A program made the position numbers and the translations under genes. Source: Sulfobacillus sp. (GTDB taxonomy: Bacteria; Bacillota; Sulfobacillia; Sulfobacillales; Sulfobacillaceae). From it: a DNA stretch of 64,000 bases. Under the pieces are notes generated by a model that worked only from the letters and a program-made list of their open reading frames with translations, did not search any database and was not told the origin of the DNA. Numbering within the stretch: position 1 is the stretch's first letter; the number at the start of each line of letters is the position of its first letter. The stretch is from assembly GCA_027309085.1 (NCBI GenBank), contig DAIDDL010000020.1, positions 1 to 64,000 of the forward strand. The letters run 5' to 3'. Shown in pieces: positions 9,401 to 18,643 of the stretch.

Positions 9401-10017
9401 ATCCACGAGACCGCTCCCGACGAGCGGCCGTTAACTCCCCGCACAGCAGCCCGCGACGGGCGCAATGAGGAAATATTGATCCCAACCCCGCCGCCGCGGC
9501 TCATGATTTCAATCATTTGGCCCAGCGTCTCAACTATTCCCTCGCGGCTGTCACGCGGGCTGGGGATCACATAGCAGTTGAAATAGGTCAGTTGCTGGTC
9601 GGTTCCAGCCCCCGCCCATATCCTGCCTCCCGGGATAAACCGCAAGGCCGCGATTTCCGTGGCAAATGACTGCTCCACACTGGCACGGACGGAGTCAGAC
9701 TCCACTTTGGCCACGCCCTGGGCCACACGCCGCGCCACTTCAAAAATGCTGCGCTCCAACGGGCGGTCGCAATCTGCAATCTTGCGTTCGATTAAATCCC
9801 CCTTTTCAGGGCCCGTGACAAGCTCAATGGACAAATAGCCGTCAGGAAGGACTTCGCGCACAATCCCGATATCTTTTTTAGGCCACTTGGGGTGTGGCTC
9901 CACCAGAGCGATAGCGACGTCGCCGACCACAAAACTGCGGGTCGGGTCTTTGACCGTGTAGCGGTCTAGAAATATCTTCCAACTCAGTTCAGAAGAAAAT
10001 CCGTGGGATAATTCCAA
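6430..10017 (-). CDS. nrdJ: Adenosylcobalamin-dependent (class II) ribonucleoside-diphosphate reductase, intein-containing precursor
   Basis: RNR motifs FNCYVIPSPRDS, RGGGVGINISSLRP, NPCAEQPLPAWGVCTLGHINLAAF, APTGTVGTMVGTSTGIEP; C-terminal zinc-ribbon CPLCDAP...CQHCQSCGYSKC; in-frame intein. Confidence 0.93.
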   Translation of the reverse strand: MELSHGFSSELSWKIFLDRYTVKDPTRSFVVGDVAIALVEPHPKWPKKDIGIVREVLPDGYLSIELVTGPEKGDLIERKIADCDRPLERSIFEVARRVAQGVAKVESDSVRASVEQSFATEIAALRFIPGGRIWAGAGTDQQLTYFNCYVIPSPRDSREGIVETLGQMIEIMSRGGGVGINISSLRPSRAAVRGVNGRSSGAVSWMDLYSRATGLVEQGGCFSPETRIATTAGLIPAAELFARMKSGESFEALTHEGPQRITQRFNNGEKQLWRVTTQRGYTVEVTEDHKMGVMQDGRIGTIPLKALGEGDDVLLLLGQGVPDRPMSLKPFHRQDHERWPEVMNERLAYLAGALTLSGRDMEPEIRERCLQYSRELFHWEPSAVNSPVILEWLRDNGLLQERPESVRVPEMIFEAGSQVMGAFISGYFDAAGSVEDSAMRYQFDSISLALLQDVQHMLAASGIASCINRRDPGNGAAYRLTVDGGECAERFQQLACLSRQVAGDSARLGATQTGARAVSYSSRDEDSTERTAESAVATVGGLIRTLSDRIVSILPTRVDTVYDFEVEHTHMLSGNGLYTSNSRRGALMLQIEDWHPDLWRFIEVKKTPGMVENANISVRISDGFMSAVKADGDWDLVFPDTTDPDYDETWDGNLEAWKKAGKPVVIYETVKARKIWHAIIEGAWEAAEPGIVFDERHEKDSNSWYFNPLISTNPCAEQPLPAWGVCTLGHINLAAFYDPASHDVNWDALRETVRVGTRFLDDIVDATPYFFQQNYDNQQKERRIGLGTMGLGELLIRLELRYGSPESLDFIERLYQYIAIQAYDYDVELAKEKGAFPAFDPDLYLQSGFIKRLPENLRHAIHEHGVRNVTILTQAPTGTVGTMVGTSTGIEPYYALTYFRQSRLGYDEQYVPVAAEWKTAHPEEELPAYFVGAMDLTPEEHVYVQAAIQKWTDSSISKTANAPSTYTVEDTEKLYELAYDLGCKGVTIYRDQSRSEQVLHLVDDQKTNVPATNSENPAAGGQLEVYPVPSLIHGRTYRKETPAGTARVVINEVDDNPFEVFMLLGRAGSEVQSFMESLGRVISLYLRSNGNLSPRRRLELVAEQLKGIGGANQMGFGPGRVLSVVDAIGQLLESHLRSEPSEVAATRHEDVRETLPESDARHSSPHLDLCPLCDAPTLVYEEGCQHCQSCGYSKC
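8275..9357 (-). other. Intein (361 aa) in NrdJ, residues C221-N581, +1 residue Ser
   Basis: QGG^CFSPETRIATTAGLIPA (block A), RGYTVEVTEDHKMGV (block B), LAGALTLSGRD / FISGYFDAAGSV (degenerate LAGLIDADG), VDTVYDFEVEHTHMLSGNGLYTSN^SRRGALM (blocks F/G). Coordinates checked codon by codon at both junctions. Confidence 0.93.
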
Positions 10018-10020
10018 GTG

Positions 10021-10497
10021 TTAACCCTCCTGATGAATTTGGGGATGGATGAGCTGTTCCAGTTCCTGGCGAAACCCCTCAATATCGGTAAACTGACGGT
10101 AAACAGAAGCGAAGCGGACGTAGGCCACCTGGTCTACCAAGCGCATCCGGTTCATCACCATTTCCCCAATCTGCAACGAAGAGATCTCTCCTAAATGCTG
10201 GTCGCGAATTTCGCGTTCCACGGCATCGGCGACTAATTCCAATTGCTGCAGGCTAATGGGACGCTTTTCACACGCGGTCAGCATTCCCTTCAGAATCTTG
10301 GTGCGGTCGAATGATTCCCGCTGTCCGTTTTTCTTGACAACCCAGATGGGCGTTTCCTCCACCCGCTCATAAGACGTAAAGCGCTGGTGGCACTGCAGAC
10401 ACTCCCGGCGGCGGCGGATCTCCCGTCCCTCATTGGCCGGCCGCGAGTCCAGAACCTTGCTGTCATGGTAGTGGCAACTCGGACAGCGCATCCTCAC
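10021..10497 (-). CDS. nrdR: Transcriptional repressor NrdR
   Basis: [45 protein letters not shown] (zinc ribbon) plus ATP-cone. Confidence 0.97.
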   Translation of the reverse strand: MRMRCPSCHYHDSKVLDSRPANEGREIRRRRECLQCHQRFTSYERVEETPIWVVKKNGQRESFDRTKILKGMLTACEKRPISLQQLELVADAVEREIRDQHLGEISSLQIGEMVMNRMRLVDQVAYVRFASVYRQFTDIEGFRQELEQLIHPQIHQEG

Positions 10498-10531
10498 AAC
10501 CCCTTTATGTAGTAAGTGCTGGCTTATAATA

Positions 10532-10547
10532 ACACAATATCCTGTAT
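10532..10547. promoter_or_regulatory. Putative NrdR box upstream of nrdR-nrdJ
   Basis: Minus strand ATACAGGATATTGTGT matches the NrdR-box consensus ACACWATATATWGTGT at 13/16 positions; followed by TATTATAA (-10-like). Confidence 0.6.
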
Positions 10548-10568
10548 CACAGTCATTTTTTAGCAGGA

Positions 10569-11531
10569 TTAACCAGGGGATTTGTTATTCTTCCGGGAGG
10601 ATCCACGTATAGCCAGAACGGCAACGCCGCAGACAATGGCCGCGGCGCCAATCTCTTGAAAAAGATGCAGCGTGACCCCCAGCCACAGCACGGAACCCGC
10701 AGTCGCCACGAGCGGCTCTGCGGTGGCAACGAGGCTGGCCACCGACGGCGACAGCTGGCGGAGACTGGCAAGGTACAGCCAAAACGCGGCCAAAGTGCCT
10801 ATAAACACCACGAAACCTGCCAGACCCACAACGTCCCACGACCACTGCACAGTGCCGGGTCTCCACAGAGGCGCCACCAGTTGGGACAGCATCGACCCTA
10901 TCAGCATGCCCCAGCCAACGATGCGCGTCGGGCCCCACTCCCGCAGAAGTCTTCCCGGATACAGAGTATAGAAAGCCAGTGAGGCGCTGGAAAGCAATCC
11001 CCAAAACAGCCCGGCGGCAGAGAGCGTTAGAGCGCCGGCCTGCCCGCCGGACACCAGCAGCCACGTTCCAATCAGTGACAGCAGCACCGCCAGGACTTGG
11101 CGGTGCGTGGGCAGATGCCGTGCTGCCACGGCCACGTATAGGGTAATCACAGCCGGTGCCGTGTATTGCAATAAAGTGGCGGTCGCCGCGTTTCCGTCGT
11201 GGATGGCAACCAGGTAAGAGTACTGCACTGCCCACAGCCCCAGCGCCGAAAAAATTAAGAGCCGACCGCGAGAGTGACGGTCACGGACCGGCGCCAGCAC
11301 ATATGCGGGCCCCTTCTGCCACCACAGAAGCCCCAAAAGACTTAGACCAGTCACCCCCATGCGGGCGCTGACCAGCCATCCTGCAAAGAGGTGGGCTTTG
11401 TCAAAGAGAGATTGGGCCGCCAGCGCGGACAGTCCCCAAAAAACAGCAGCCACCAAAGCCATTGCGAACCCTAACCCGTGGCGGGTGCGGGAAGGCAACA
11501 GCGCTGGCGGAATGTCTGGTGTCGCCATCAA
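10569..11531 (-). CDS. DMT/EamA family transporter
   Basis: 320 aa, ~10 hydrophobic segments, [13 protein letters not shown] and [14 protein letters not shown] typical of EamA. Confidence 0.85.
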   Translation of the reverse strand: MMATPDIPPALLPSRTRHGLGFAMALVAAVFWGLSALAAQSLFDKAHLFAGWLVSARMGVTGLSLLGLLWWQKGPAYVLAPVRDRHSRGRLLIFSALGLWAVQYSYLVAIHDGNAATATLLQYTAPAVITLYVAVAARHLPTHRQVLAVLLSLIGTWLLVSGGQAGALTLSAAGLFWGLLSSASLAFYTLYPGRLLREWGPTRIVGWGMLIGSMLSQLVAPLWRPGTVQWSWDVVGLAGFVVFIGTLAAFWLYLASLRQLSPSVASLVATAEPLVATAGSVLWLGVTLHLFQEIGAAAIVCGVAVLAIRGSSRKNNKSPG

Positions 11532-11556
11532 TATCCTCGTCCTTTAAAATGCAGCC

Positions 11557-11748
11557 TTAACCGTGCGGTTTTGACAGAATGCGGTAGCCATAGTATCCAA
11601 AACCGAGAATGAGCAGGATTCCCAGCCACAATGTCCCGCTGTGTACCAGGCCGCCCGCAGTGAAGATCACTCCAGCCAGTTCTCCCCACTTTACCCACTT
11701 CAAACGGGGCCGCTGACGTTCCAGTGTTGTCCATCTTCTTGTCAGCAT
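11557..11748 (-). CDS. Small hypothetical membrane protein (63 aa)
   Basis: One hydrophobic segment (GTLWLGILLILGFGYYGYRIL); preceded by AAAAAGGAGAT. Confidence 0.5.
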   Translation of the reverse strand: MLTRRWTTLERQRPRLKWVKWGELAGVIFTAGGLVHSGTLWLGILLILGFGYYGYRILSKPHG

Positions 11749-11766
11749 GTTGCCATCTCCTTTTTC

Positions 11767-14391
11767 CTAATGAACCGGCACCAGGGGAATCATCCCCACA
11801 TTGCCTGTTAAGCTGGCCAACAGCACCGCGCTGTTCAGCACGACGGGAGCGTCCGGACCAATCGGGCCGAGACCTGTGGCGTCAATCTTCAATATCGTGC
11901 CGGATGACGCCTGCACTTCCATGAGACTGCCATTTCCCAGTGCGACCCACAAAACCGGGCCCGTCTGCACAGGATTGGCTGTTAAGCCCGCTGGCAGCGC
12001 CAGGGTCCACAGCAGCCTGCCGCTATCCGCACTGTACGCCCGCAAATTCATCGCCGCCGGATTGCCGATAAATACGCGGCCATGTTTGGCGAAGGGAATG
12101 CCCACTTCCTCCTGATCGAGACCGAGGTATCCGCCGCCAGTAAATCTTGACCATAGCATGCGCCCCGTGCTGGCGTTCACAGCGAAAATCTCATTGTTCA
12201 GCCAGGTTCTGCCTCCGGATACATTCACTATACGAGGCACGCCGGCAATATACAATATCCCCTTGGCCACCACGGGGCTGCAATCAGACAGTCCACTGGA
12301 CACCGGAACATTCCGGCGCCACACAATGCGTCTGGTCGCCAGGTTCACTGCCCACACTGTCGACCGCGCCGCGGGATAAGCCTGCATGTACACATTAATG
12401 GCCACGTAGAGCATGTTTCCCGAAAGCACCGGCGAGGACATGCTGTCAAATCCGCCTAGCGGCAGTGACCACTCTTCGTGCCCGTTGCCAGCATTGAGGG
12501 CAATAAGGCGCCCGGTGCCTGTCACCTCATAAATCAGGCCCCCATGCAAAATGGGGGTAGGCATATCTTCCCCCACCGTCGGGGAGTACCATAGTTCTTT
12601 GCCGGTGGCCCGGCTGAACGCCATAATCCCGTTGGTGCCCGTGCCCCGTATCCACCCGTGGGTTCGGGAAAACGAGCGGAAAGCATTATTGCCCAGCCCT
12701 ATAAATACCGTTTGGGATGTGACGAGCGGCGTGGTCATGACCATATTCGGCACGGCATCCGTCCACAGGACCTTCCCGGTGGAGAGACTCCATGCTACCA
12801 GGGTATCGCCATTGGTTCCCACATAGGCGTCATTTCCCGCTATGGCCGGCTGGTCAGCCACCGCACCCTTGAGATGCAGCACATAGCCCGCTTTTAAAGG
12901 CTGTGAGGCGGGCCATGCAAAGGCCGTGTCGTGACTCCCGCCGCCTTCAAACGCCGACCACCCAGTTGGACGGGGCTGCCTCAAATTCAGCGGCCCCGCG
13001 GTGGCCAGAGGGCTGACGTGCGTAATGCGGGGCGCTGTGGGCTTGGGCTTGGCATTCCATGTCGATGACCAAAAGACGCTGTGGTAAAACCCGTTGGGCA
13101 TGGGCATGCCCACCCAGAGCGGAAAGAGGTAAGCTGTCGAAACCGCAACCGCCGCCATGGCGATGATCCCGGACAACCGCTCCCAAATTTTGCGGCCCTG
13201 CACGAGGGTCACCGCACTGTAAGAGAAGGCCATGATCAGCATGGGCATCATTGACAGGAAATAGTAGTTGAATTTAGAACGGGGTGTCAAAAGCCAGGTG
13301 CCGTAAAACACCACAAGCCACACGGCAAAGAACAGTGTGGCTGGACGCAGGCGGCGCGCAGTCACATCCGCCGCCGCCATGGACACGAGTCCCAAAAGTC
13401 CCAGCCAGATGAGAAGGGGATTGGAAAATGCCAGCATGCGTATGGTCGAGTGGGCGTGAGCAATCCACAGGTATGCGGTGGGGCGGGGCAATCCCAGCCA
13501 CGTCCAGGCATTGGCTGTCCACGGATGATAGAATGTCAGCGTCCACATGTTCTTGAAAATGAGCCACTGCAGTTTGCCCCAGGCTAAAAAGACATTGCGG
13601 GGAAGCCACGACTGGTGAAATCCGCTCGCAAAGGCGTAGGCGTAGGTCAAGAAGTATGTCACCAAGGGGATGACGGTCACGGAACCCGCCAGCAGCCACC
13701 GGGACCGGGCGCGCCGGACATGGGGCCATGACCAACCCAATATGAGCCACGCCATGAGGATAGTCTGCGCCCCTATCCACTTCGCTGACAACCCCAAACC
13801 GAGGCTTACCCCGAATCCCCACAGCATCTTGCCGGGAATCTTCTGCCCTTCCCGCAACCGGCCCCAAAGGATCCACAGCCACAGTAAATTTCCCACAACA
13901 AAGGGAAAAGCAATCGAGTCCAGCAACGCCAGGCGGCTGGTGCTGACCATCAGTCCATCCACTGCGGCCAACAGCGCCGCGAGCAGTGACACCCACCGGT
14001 TCGAAAATATCGCCTGGGCAAAAAAATACATGGCGACGGGCACTAAAGACCCAAGCAGGGCGTCGGGCAGGCGCCACGCCCAGGGGTTGTTTCCGAACAG
14101 CCAGATTGAGGCCGCGATGACCTCCTTAGCGAATGGCGGCGCTGACAGCAAGTTGGGGTCAATACCAAACACCAGATGCTTGACGAGAACCGGCGGGGTG
14201 CGGTGCAGCAGGACATCAGCCGCGGTGACATAGTAATATTCATCGTAGATCAGCCCGTGGTAACTGCCTAGGCCAATAAAACGCGCCAAAAACGCCACGG
14301 CCTCAATGGGCAGCAACATCCACCATTGAGGCCGCAACACTGGATAAAAGTCAGTTCTGCGGTGCGACTTGGCATAGAACAGCGATTGCAA
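11767..14391 (-). CDS. PMT/ArnT-like membrane glycosyltransferase fused to C-terminal PQQ-type beta-propeller
   Basis: N-terminal GLGSYHGLIYDEYYYVTAADVLL...PPFAKEVIAASIWLFGNNPWAWRLPDALLG (PMT family); C-terminal repeats such as GDTLVAWSLSTGKVLWTD, GIMAFSRATGKELWYS, RLIALNAGNGHEEWSLPLGG. TTG start at 14391 after AAGGAGG. Confidence 0.88.
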   Translation of the reverse strand: MQSLFYAKSHRRTDFYPVLRPQWWMLLPIEAVAFLARFIGLGSYHGLIYDEYYYVTAADVLLHRTPPVLVKHLVFGIDPNLLSAPPFAKEVIAASIWLFGNNPWAWRLPDALLGSLVPVAMYFFAQAIFSNRWVSLLAALLAAVDGLMVSTSRLALLDSIAFPFVVGNLLWLWILWGRLREGQKIPGKMLWGFGVSLGLGLSAKWIGAQTILMAWLILGWSWPHVRRARSRWLLAGSVTVIPLVTYFLTYAYAFASGFHQSWLPRNVFLAWGKLQWLIFKNMWTLTFYHPWTANAWTWLGLPRPTAYLWIAHAHSTIRMLAFSNPLLIWLGLLGLVSMAAADVTARRLRPATLFFAVWLVVFYGTWLLTPRSKFNYYFLSMMPMLIMAFSYSAVTLVQGRKIWERLSGIIAMAAVAVSTAYLFPLWVGMPMPNGFYHSVFWSSTWNAKPKPTAPRITHVSPLATAGPLNLRQPRPTGWSAFEGGGSHDTAFAWPASQPLKAGYVLHLKGAVADQPAIAGNDAYVGTNGDTLVAWSLSTGKVLWTDAVPNMVMTTPLVTSQTVFIGLGNNAFRSFSRTHGWIRGTGTNGIMAFSRATGKELWYSPTVGEDMPTPILHGGLIYEVTGTGRLIALNAGNGHEEWSLPLGGFDSMSSPVLSGNMLYVAINVYMQAYPAARSTVWAVNLATRRIVWRRNVPVSSGLSDCSPVVAKGILYIAGVPRIVNVSGGRTWLNNEIFAVNASTGRMLWSRFTGGGYLGLDQEEVGIPFAKHGRVFIGNPAAMNLRAYSADSGRLLWTLALPAGLTANPVQTGPVLWVALGNGSLMEVQASSGTILKIDATGLGPIGPDAPVVLNSAVLLASLTGNVGMIPLVPVH

Positions 14392-14523
14392 CACATCCTC
14401 CTTACCTAACCGAGGGCGGTTCCGAAGTCCGGCGCCACGACAAAATCCCACAGATCCTGCAGGACCCGTAAACATAGTATACCGCCGCTGGCCCTTCGGT
14501 TCGACAGGTAGATTGTGTCAAGG

Positions 14524-15213
14524 TTACTGCCACCAGCGTAAAAATGGCGGCAGCAGTTTCTGCAGGTTGTCCTCTGTGATATCCCGGCCCTGCACGCCAA
14601 AAAACAGAGAAACCCAATACCAGCGCCATTCTGGCAGCTTTTCAAGGTACGTTATCGCTTCCGGCACCGATGCGGATTTCTTGACATCCCCGATCACCCC
14701 AATGTCGTAGACGGCCTCGGCCAATTCCAGTTGTCCGTGCTCCTTCACCGTCCAGTGAAACTGGTGGCGGAAGGGTGTGGCAAACGGATTAAACCCCGAC
14801 CCCGGCACGAGGCCATTGGTCACCTGCAGCCAGATGTGAAGGGGAAGCGTGGGAATCAGGGAGTTGAATGTCTCCAAAAACTCCGCATCGGAGGCCAAAG
14901 TCATCAGCGGCCACGGCGTATACATCACGTAACTTGTTGGAATGTTATACGCCCGGGCCTCCGTGCTCATCCCCTTCTCCAGCCGGTATCCGGCGCGTGC
15001 GTCTTTCCCCTGCCCGTCAATGCCCACTTTCAGCACGCCTGGCTGACGTGATAGGGGGTGAGGTGACAGCCACCAAGTCTGGCCGCCGGGCCAGTCCACG
15101 CTCTTGGTATGAATCGGCGCTGCTTCGGACCGAGTCAGAATATCTTGTGCCAGCGCTAGCGCGGATTGGCTTGTGTCAGTTGCCATCATAGTCAACGGCC
15201 TGGTCAGAACCAA
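14524..15213 (-). CDS. Conserved hypothetical protein of unknown function
   Basis: 229-aa ORF in a gap otherwise lacking coding; no family recognised. Confidence 0.6.
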   Translation of the reverse strand: MVLTRPLTMMATDTSQSALALAQDILTRSEAAPIHTKSVDWPGGQTWWLSPHPLSRQPGVLKVGIDGQGKDARAGYRLEKGMSTEARAYNIPTSYVMYTPWPLMTLASDAEFLETFNSLIPTLPLHIWLQVTNGLVPGSGFNPFATPFRHQFHWTVKEHGQLELAEAVYDIGVIGDVKKSASVPEAITYLEKLPEWRWYWVSLFFGVQGRDITEDNLQKLLPPFLRWWQ

Positions 15214-15361
15214 GTCAGGGCCCCTTACGGCAGGACAAGAGAATGCAGCGGCCTGCAGAGCCTCGCATGCGATTGTCTCTCTTCCCGACTAAAACCAGGC
15301 CTTCCTCCTCTCGGATTTTGCTGCCCGCATGGGACAGCCCACTGAATAGTGTCCCGGCTCT

Positions 15362-15763
15362 TTACACCAAGAGCCGTTCATGTTCGATTTTCATGCAGCG
15401 GTCCTCAATCACGCCAAGTCCGCCGGTTTCAGCAATAGACCGAGCCACCTCACTCGCAATTCCTAATTGCAGCCAGAGCACCTTAGCCCCAATGCGCACG
15501 GCGCTCTCAGCAACTGCAGGCGTATCTTCCGCCTTGCGAAACACATCGACGATATCGATGGGGAAAGGGATATCCTCCAGCCGGGGATAAACTGTTTCGC
15601 CCAGAATCTTCCCGGCCCGGGGATAAACCGGAATGATCCGGTACCCGTGGTCCTGGAGGTACTGCGCCACCTGGTAGCTAGCGCGTTCCGGCTTGGGAGA
15701 CAGCCCTACCACGGCAATGGTGTGGTAGCGGCGCAGAATCTCCCGTGTTTGGTCGTCGGTCAT
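15362..15763 (-). CDS. CoA-binding protein (YccU-like Rossmann)
   Basis: IAVVGLSPKPERASYQVAQYLQDHGYRIIPVYPR...VLWLQLGIASEVARSIAETGGLGVIEDRCMKIEH. Confidence 0.93.
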   Translation of the reverse strand: MTDDQTREILRRYHTIAVVGLSPKPERASYQVAQYLQDHGYRIIPVYPRAGKILGETVYPRLEDIPFPIDIVDVFRKAEDTPAVAESAVRIGAKVLWLQLGIASEVARSIAETGGLGVIEDRCMKIEHERLLV

Positions 15764-15776
15764 ATCTGATCCCCCC

Positions 15777-16682
15777 CTAGTCCACCAGTGTCAGCCAGGG
15801 GTGGTATTCCTTAATGAGACCCCTCACTGCCTGGTTATAGCGCGTCTGAATCTTGAGTGTGATGTCCCCCACCTTACCGTCTCCCACCGCTCGGTGGTCA
15901 ATCCGTGTAATGGGCGAAATTTGCACTCCCGTGCCGACGAGAAACAGCTCATCGGCAATATAGAGCTCGGACCGGTCGATAGTGCGGCTGATGGCTCCAA
16001 TTCCCAGGTCCTCGGCCACATCGACCACAGTCTGGCGGGTAATGCCCTCCAGAATATTTTCACTGATTTCGGGCGTGACCAATACCCCGTCGCGCACCAT
16101 AAAGAGGTTGGCCGCACTGCCCTCCGCCACATGCCCAGCCTCGGTGAGAAAAATCGCATCATCGAATCCGGCCAGATGGGCATCTGTGGCTGCCAGCGCC
16201 GTATTCACATAAGACCCTGTCACCTTGGCGCGTGAGGGAATCGCATTGTCTTCCAATCTGCGCCAGGCCGACACGCATACGTGTATGCCAGAGGTGGGGA
16301 GATAGTTGCCAAGGGGCACGGCGAACACACCAAACGCATCGCGTATCCCATCCAGTGTCACCTTGATGACCGGGTCGGCCTTGAAAGCCAGTGGCCGGAT
16401 ATAGACATCCTCATGAAAGTCTTGCTGCTGTAAGAGCTCAACGGTGCGGGCCATCATCTCTTCGATGCTGTGGCCAGGATCTATGCGCATGATCCGGCAT
16501 GACTGGGAAAAACGTTCATAGTGCTCCCGCAGTTTAAAAATGTACAATTGGTCTTGCTCTTGATTGTGGTAGGCCCGAATCCCCTCAAAACACCCGGTCC
16601 CGTAATTGAGAGCGTGGGTGGCAATGGATACGGTAGCCTGTTCGAGAGGCAGGTACTGGCGGTTAAAATACGCAAGCGGCAT
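15777..16682 (-). CDS. ilvE: Branched-chain amino acid aminotransferase
   Basis: THALNYGTGCFEGIRAYHN, KVTGSYVNTALAATDAHLAGFDDAIFLTEAGHVAEGSAANLFMVRDG. Confidence 0.95.
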   Translation of the reverse strand: MPLAYFNRQYLPLEQATVSIATHALNYGTGCFEGIRAYHNQEQDQLYIFKLREHYERFSQSCRIMRIDPGHSIEEMMARTVELLQQQDFHEDVYIRPLAFKADPVIKVTLDGIRDAFGVFAVPLGNYLPTSGIHVCVSAWRRLEDNAIPSRAKVTGSYVNTALAATDAHLAGFDDAIFLTEAGHVAEGSAANLFMVRDGVLVTPEISENILEGITRQTVVDVAEDLGIGAISRTIDRSELYIADELFLVGTGVQISPITRIDHRAVGDGKVGDITLKIQTRYNQAVRGLIKEYHPWLTLVD

Positions 16683-16903
16683 GCTGAATCCTCCCCAGAA
16701 GCAACGTAGAATAATCTTAATATATCATGGAAAGCTGCCGGCATGGTGAGAACTGAATCAATAATTGAGACCGAAACCCGCAGGTCGGCAGTGAGTGCCG
16801 CGCCTCGGAACCGGTCTCCGGTAGGATTTTCGCGCGGACTTTGGTATGATTTACGCAGAAGCGAAACGGGACGGGACGGCAACAGTCTGGAAAGGAGCGC
16901 ACC

Positions 16904-17515
16904 GTGTCCAAGAAACCGATTTCCTTTAAGGACCACAGCCGGAAACGGCACATGGAAAAGCTGTATAAAAGCAAACCCCGCCGCCAGGCTCGCGAATGGG
17001 ATGATTTGGTAGATTATTGGCGCTATTTTCTGCGCAATCCAGCCCAAGTCGCGGGGCAGGGACCGTGGACAGACCGTATGCTCTGGAGCAATGCCATTGT
17101 GGCGGGAATTCTGGCAGCGGTCCGCGTGCTGGTTTTTGGCGGCATACATGTGATGTTCATGCTCAGCGCGGTCATCAACACTCTGTTTATGGCGTTTTTG
17201 TTTTACTACGCGCTGACGTGGGTGGTGGTCTGGGTGCTGAACCGCACGGAGCCAGGGCGGCGAACGTATGCCGTGGATACGGTCCGGGTGCAGGCGATTG
17301 TCTATTCTGGCTGGATTGTCATTCTCACGCTCCTGAGTTGGGTGCCGGTGCCAGGCCTCGTGTATCTGGGCGCCTTGGTGCTGGTCGTGTTTGGCGTACG
17401 CGCCGTACGGCAGCTTTACGGCGTAACATGGCCGCGGGCTGTATCCAGCGTGCTTGCCGGTTCACTCACGATGCTGATTGTCATTATGATTTTGAATCAT
17501 CTGGCAGCAATTTGA
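16904..17515 (+). CDS. Yip1-like multi-pass membrane protein
   Basis: 203 aa, four to five TM segments; GGAAAGGAG just upstream. Confidence 0.65.
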   Translation: MSKKPISFKDHSRKRHMEKLYKSKPRRQAREWDDLVDYWRYFLRNPAQVAGQGPWTDRMLWSNAIVAGILAAVRVLVFGGIHVMFMLSAVINTLFMAFLFYYALTWVVVWVLNRTEPGRRTYAVDTVRVQAIVYSGWIVILTLLSWVPVPGLVYLGALVLVVFGVRAVRQLYGVTWPRAVSSVLAGSLTMLIVIMILNHLAAI

Positions 17516-17575
17516 GAATACTGGGGGGGAGCCTGCAGCAGCTTCAATGGCCCAATAGTCTGTTGGGGGAATTTC

Positions 17576-18643
17576 ATGAATGTGGCCATTGTCGTCCGCA
17601 GGCTTTCGGGGCACGGCGGCATGGAGTCGGTTATCGCGACTGTTAACCAGACAGCGAGAAGCCATGGCACCCCCCTCGAAGTATGGGCCATGGGTCATCC
17701 CGAAGATTCCTCATGGCTCCGGGACACGTTGTGCCGTCAAGTCAATATTGACCAGGGGACGGCGCGCCGTCTGCAGTTGCAAGCCAAGTTGCCCTTGTAT
17801 GTTGGGGCTTTGGCTTTTTTGCTGCGCACAACCTCCGTGGACACGCTCTTGGCTACCGACCCCACGTTTGTCGAAGCGGCTTTCTGGGCCCGGAAACTGG
17901 TCAGGCGCCCTCTGCGCATTATTTCCTGGCTGCACTTTCCTCTCGACCGGATGGCGCACATCCGCCATCTCCTGCATGCTGACGGCCATCTGGCCATTTC
18001 CACGGGACTGGAGCGCCAACTGCGAGCCATAGGGGTGCGCGCTCCCATTACGGTGACCTATAATCCGTTGCCGGCGGACTTTCATCCCCAAGATCCTCCC
18101 ACCTCTCCCGAGCCTGGCCATTTCTTGTATGTCGGGCGTCTGGCCGTCGCCCAAAAGAGAATTGACCTGATTCTCTACGGGCTGCAGCATCTCCCTTGGC
18201 CATGGCAACTGACACTCGTCGGAGACGGGCCCGACCGCGGCCTTTTGGAATCTTTGGCGGCTGAACTGGGTCTCAGCGGGCGGGTGCATTTTGCCGGCTG
18301 GCGGGCGGACCCATGGGAGCGCCAATCCCCTACGGCACTCCTTCTCCCCTCCGACTTTGAAGGGTTTCCCATGGCTTTGGTCGAAGCGTTGGCCCGGGGC
18401 ATTCCCGTCATTGCCGCCGATTGTCCCACGGGCCCGTCCGATATCATCTATGAGGGCAAAAACGGGTTTCTGATTTCCCCCGGGTCAGCCAGCGACTTGC
18501 GCTGTGCCGCCCAGCGGTCCCTGCATCCCCGTGCGTGGCGGTGGGATGCAGGGCACAGGCAAAGAGATGCCCTGCGCCGCTTTAATGCCGGGCGGGTCTT
18601 TCAGGCTATGACTGCGGGGATTGAGGCGTGTCGGCCGCTGTAA
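17576..18643 (+). CDS. GT4-family glycosyltransferase
   Basis: FLYVGRLAVAQKRIDLILYGLQ, LVGDGPDRGLLESLAAELGLSGRVHFAGW, LLPSDFEGFPMALVEALARGIPVIAADCPTGPSDII. Confidence 0.92.
   Translation: MNVAIVVRRLSGHGGMESVIATVNQTARSHGTPLEVWAMGHPEDSSWLRDTLCRQVNIDQGTARRLQLQAKLPLYVGALAFLLRTTSVDTLLATDPTFVEAAFWARKLVRRPLRIISWLHFPLDRMAHIRHLLHADGHLAISTGLERQLRAIGVRAPITVTYNPLPADFHPQDPPTSPEPGHFLYVGRLAVAQKRIDLILYGLQHLPWPWQLTLVGDGPDRGLLESLAAELGLSGRVHFAGWRADPWERQSPTALLLPSDFEGFPMALVEALARGIPVIAADCPTGPSDIIYEGKNGFLISPGSASDLRCAAQRSLHPRAWRWDAGHRQRDALRRFNAGRVFQAMTAGIEACRPL

Noticed and set aside
13274-14077. 267-aa minus-strand ORF
   Set aside because: Overlaps the PMT-propeller gene in another frame; Cys/Gly/Arg-rich composition typical of out-of-frame translation.
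16683-16903. Possible T-box leader upstream of ilvE
   Set aside because: No T-box GGGTGGNACCGCG antiterminator consensus on the minus strand.
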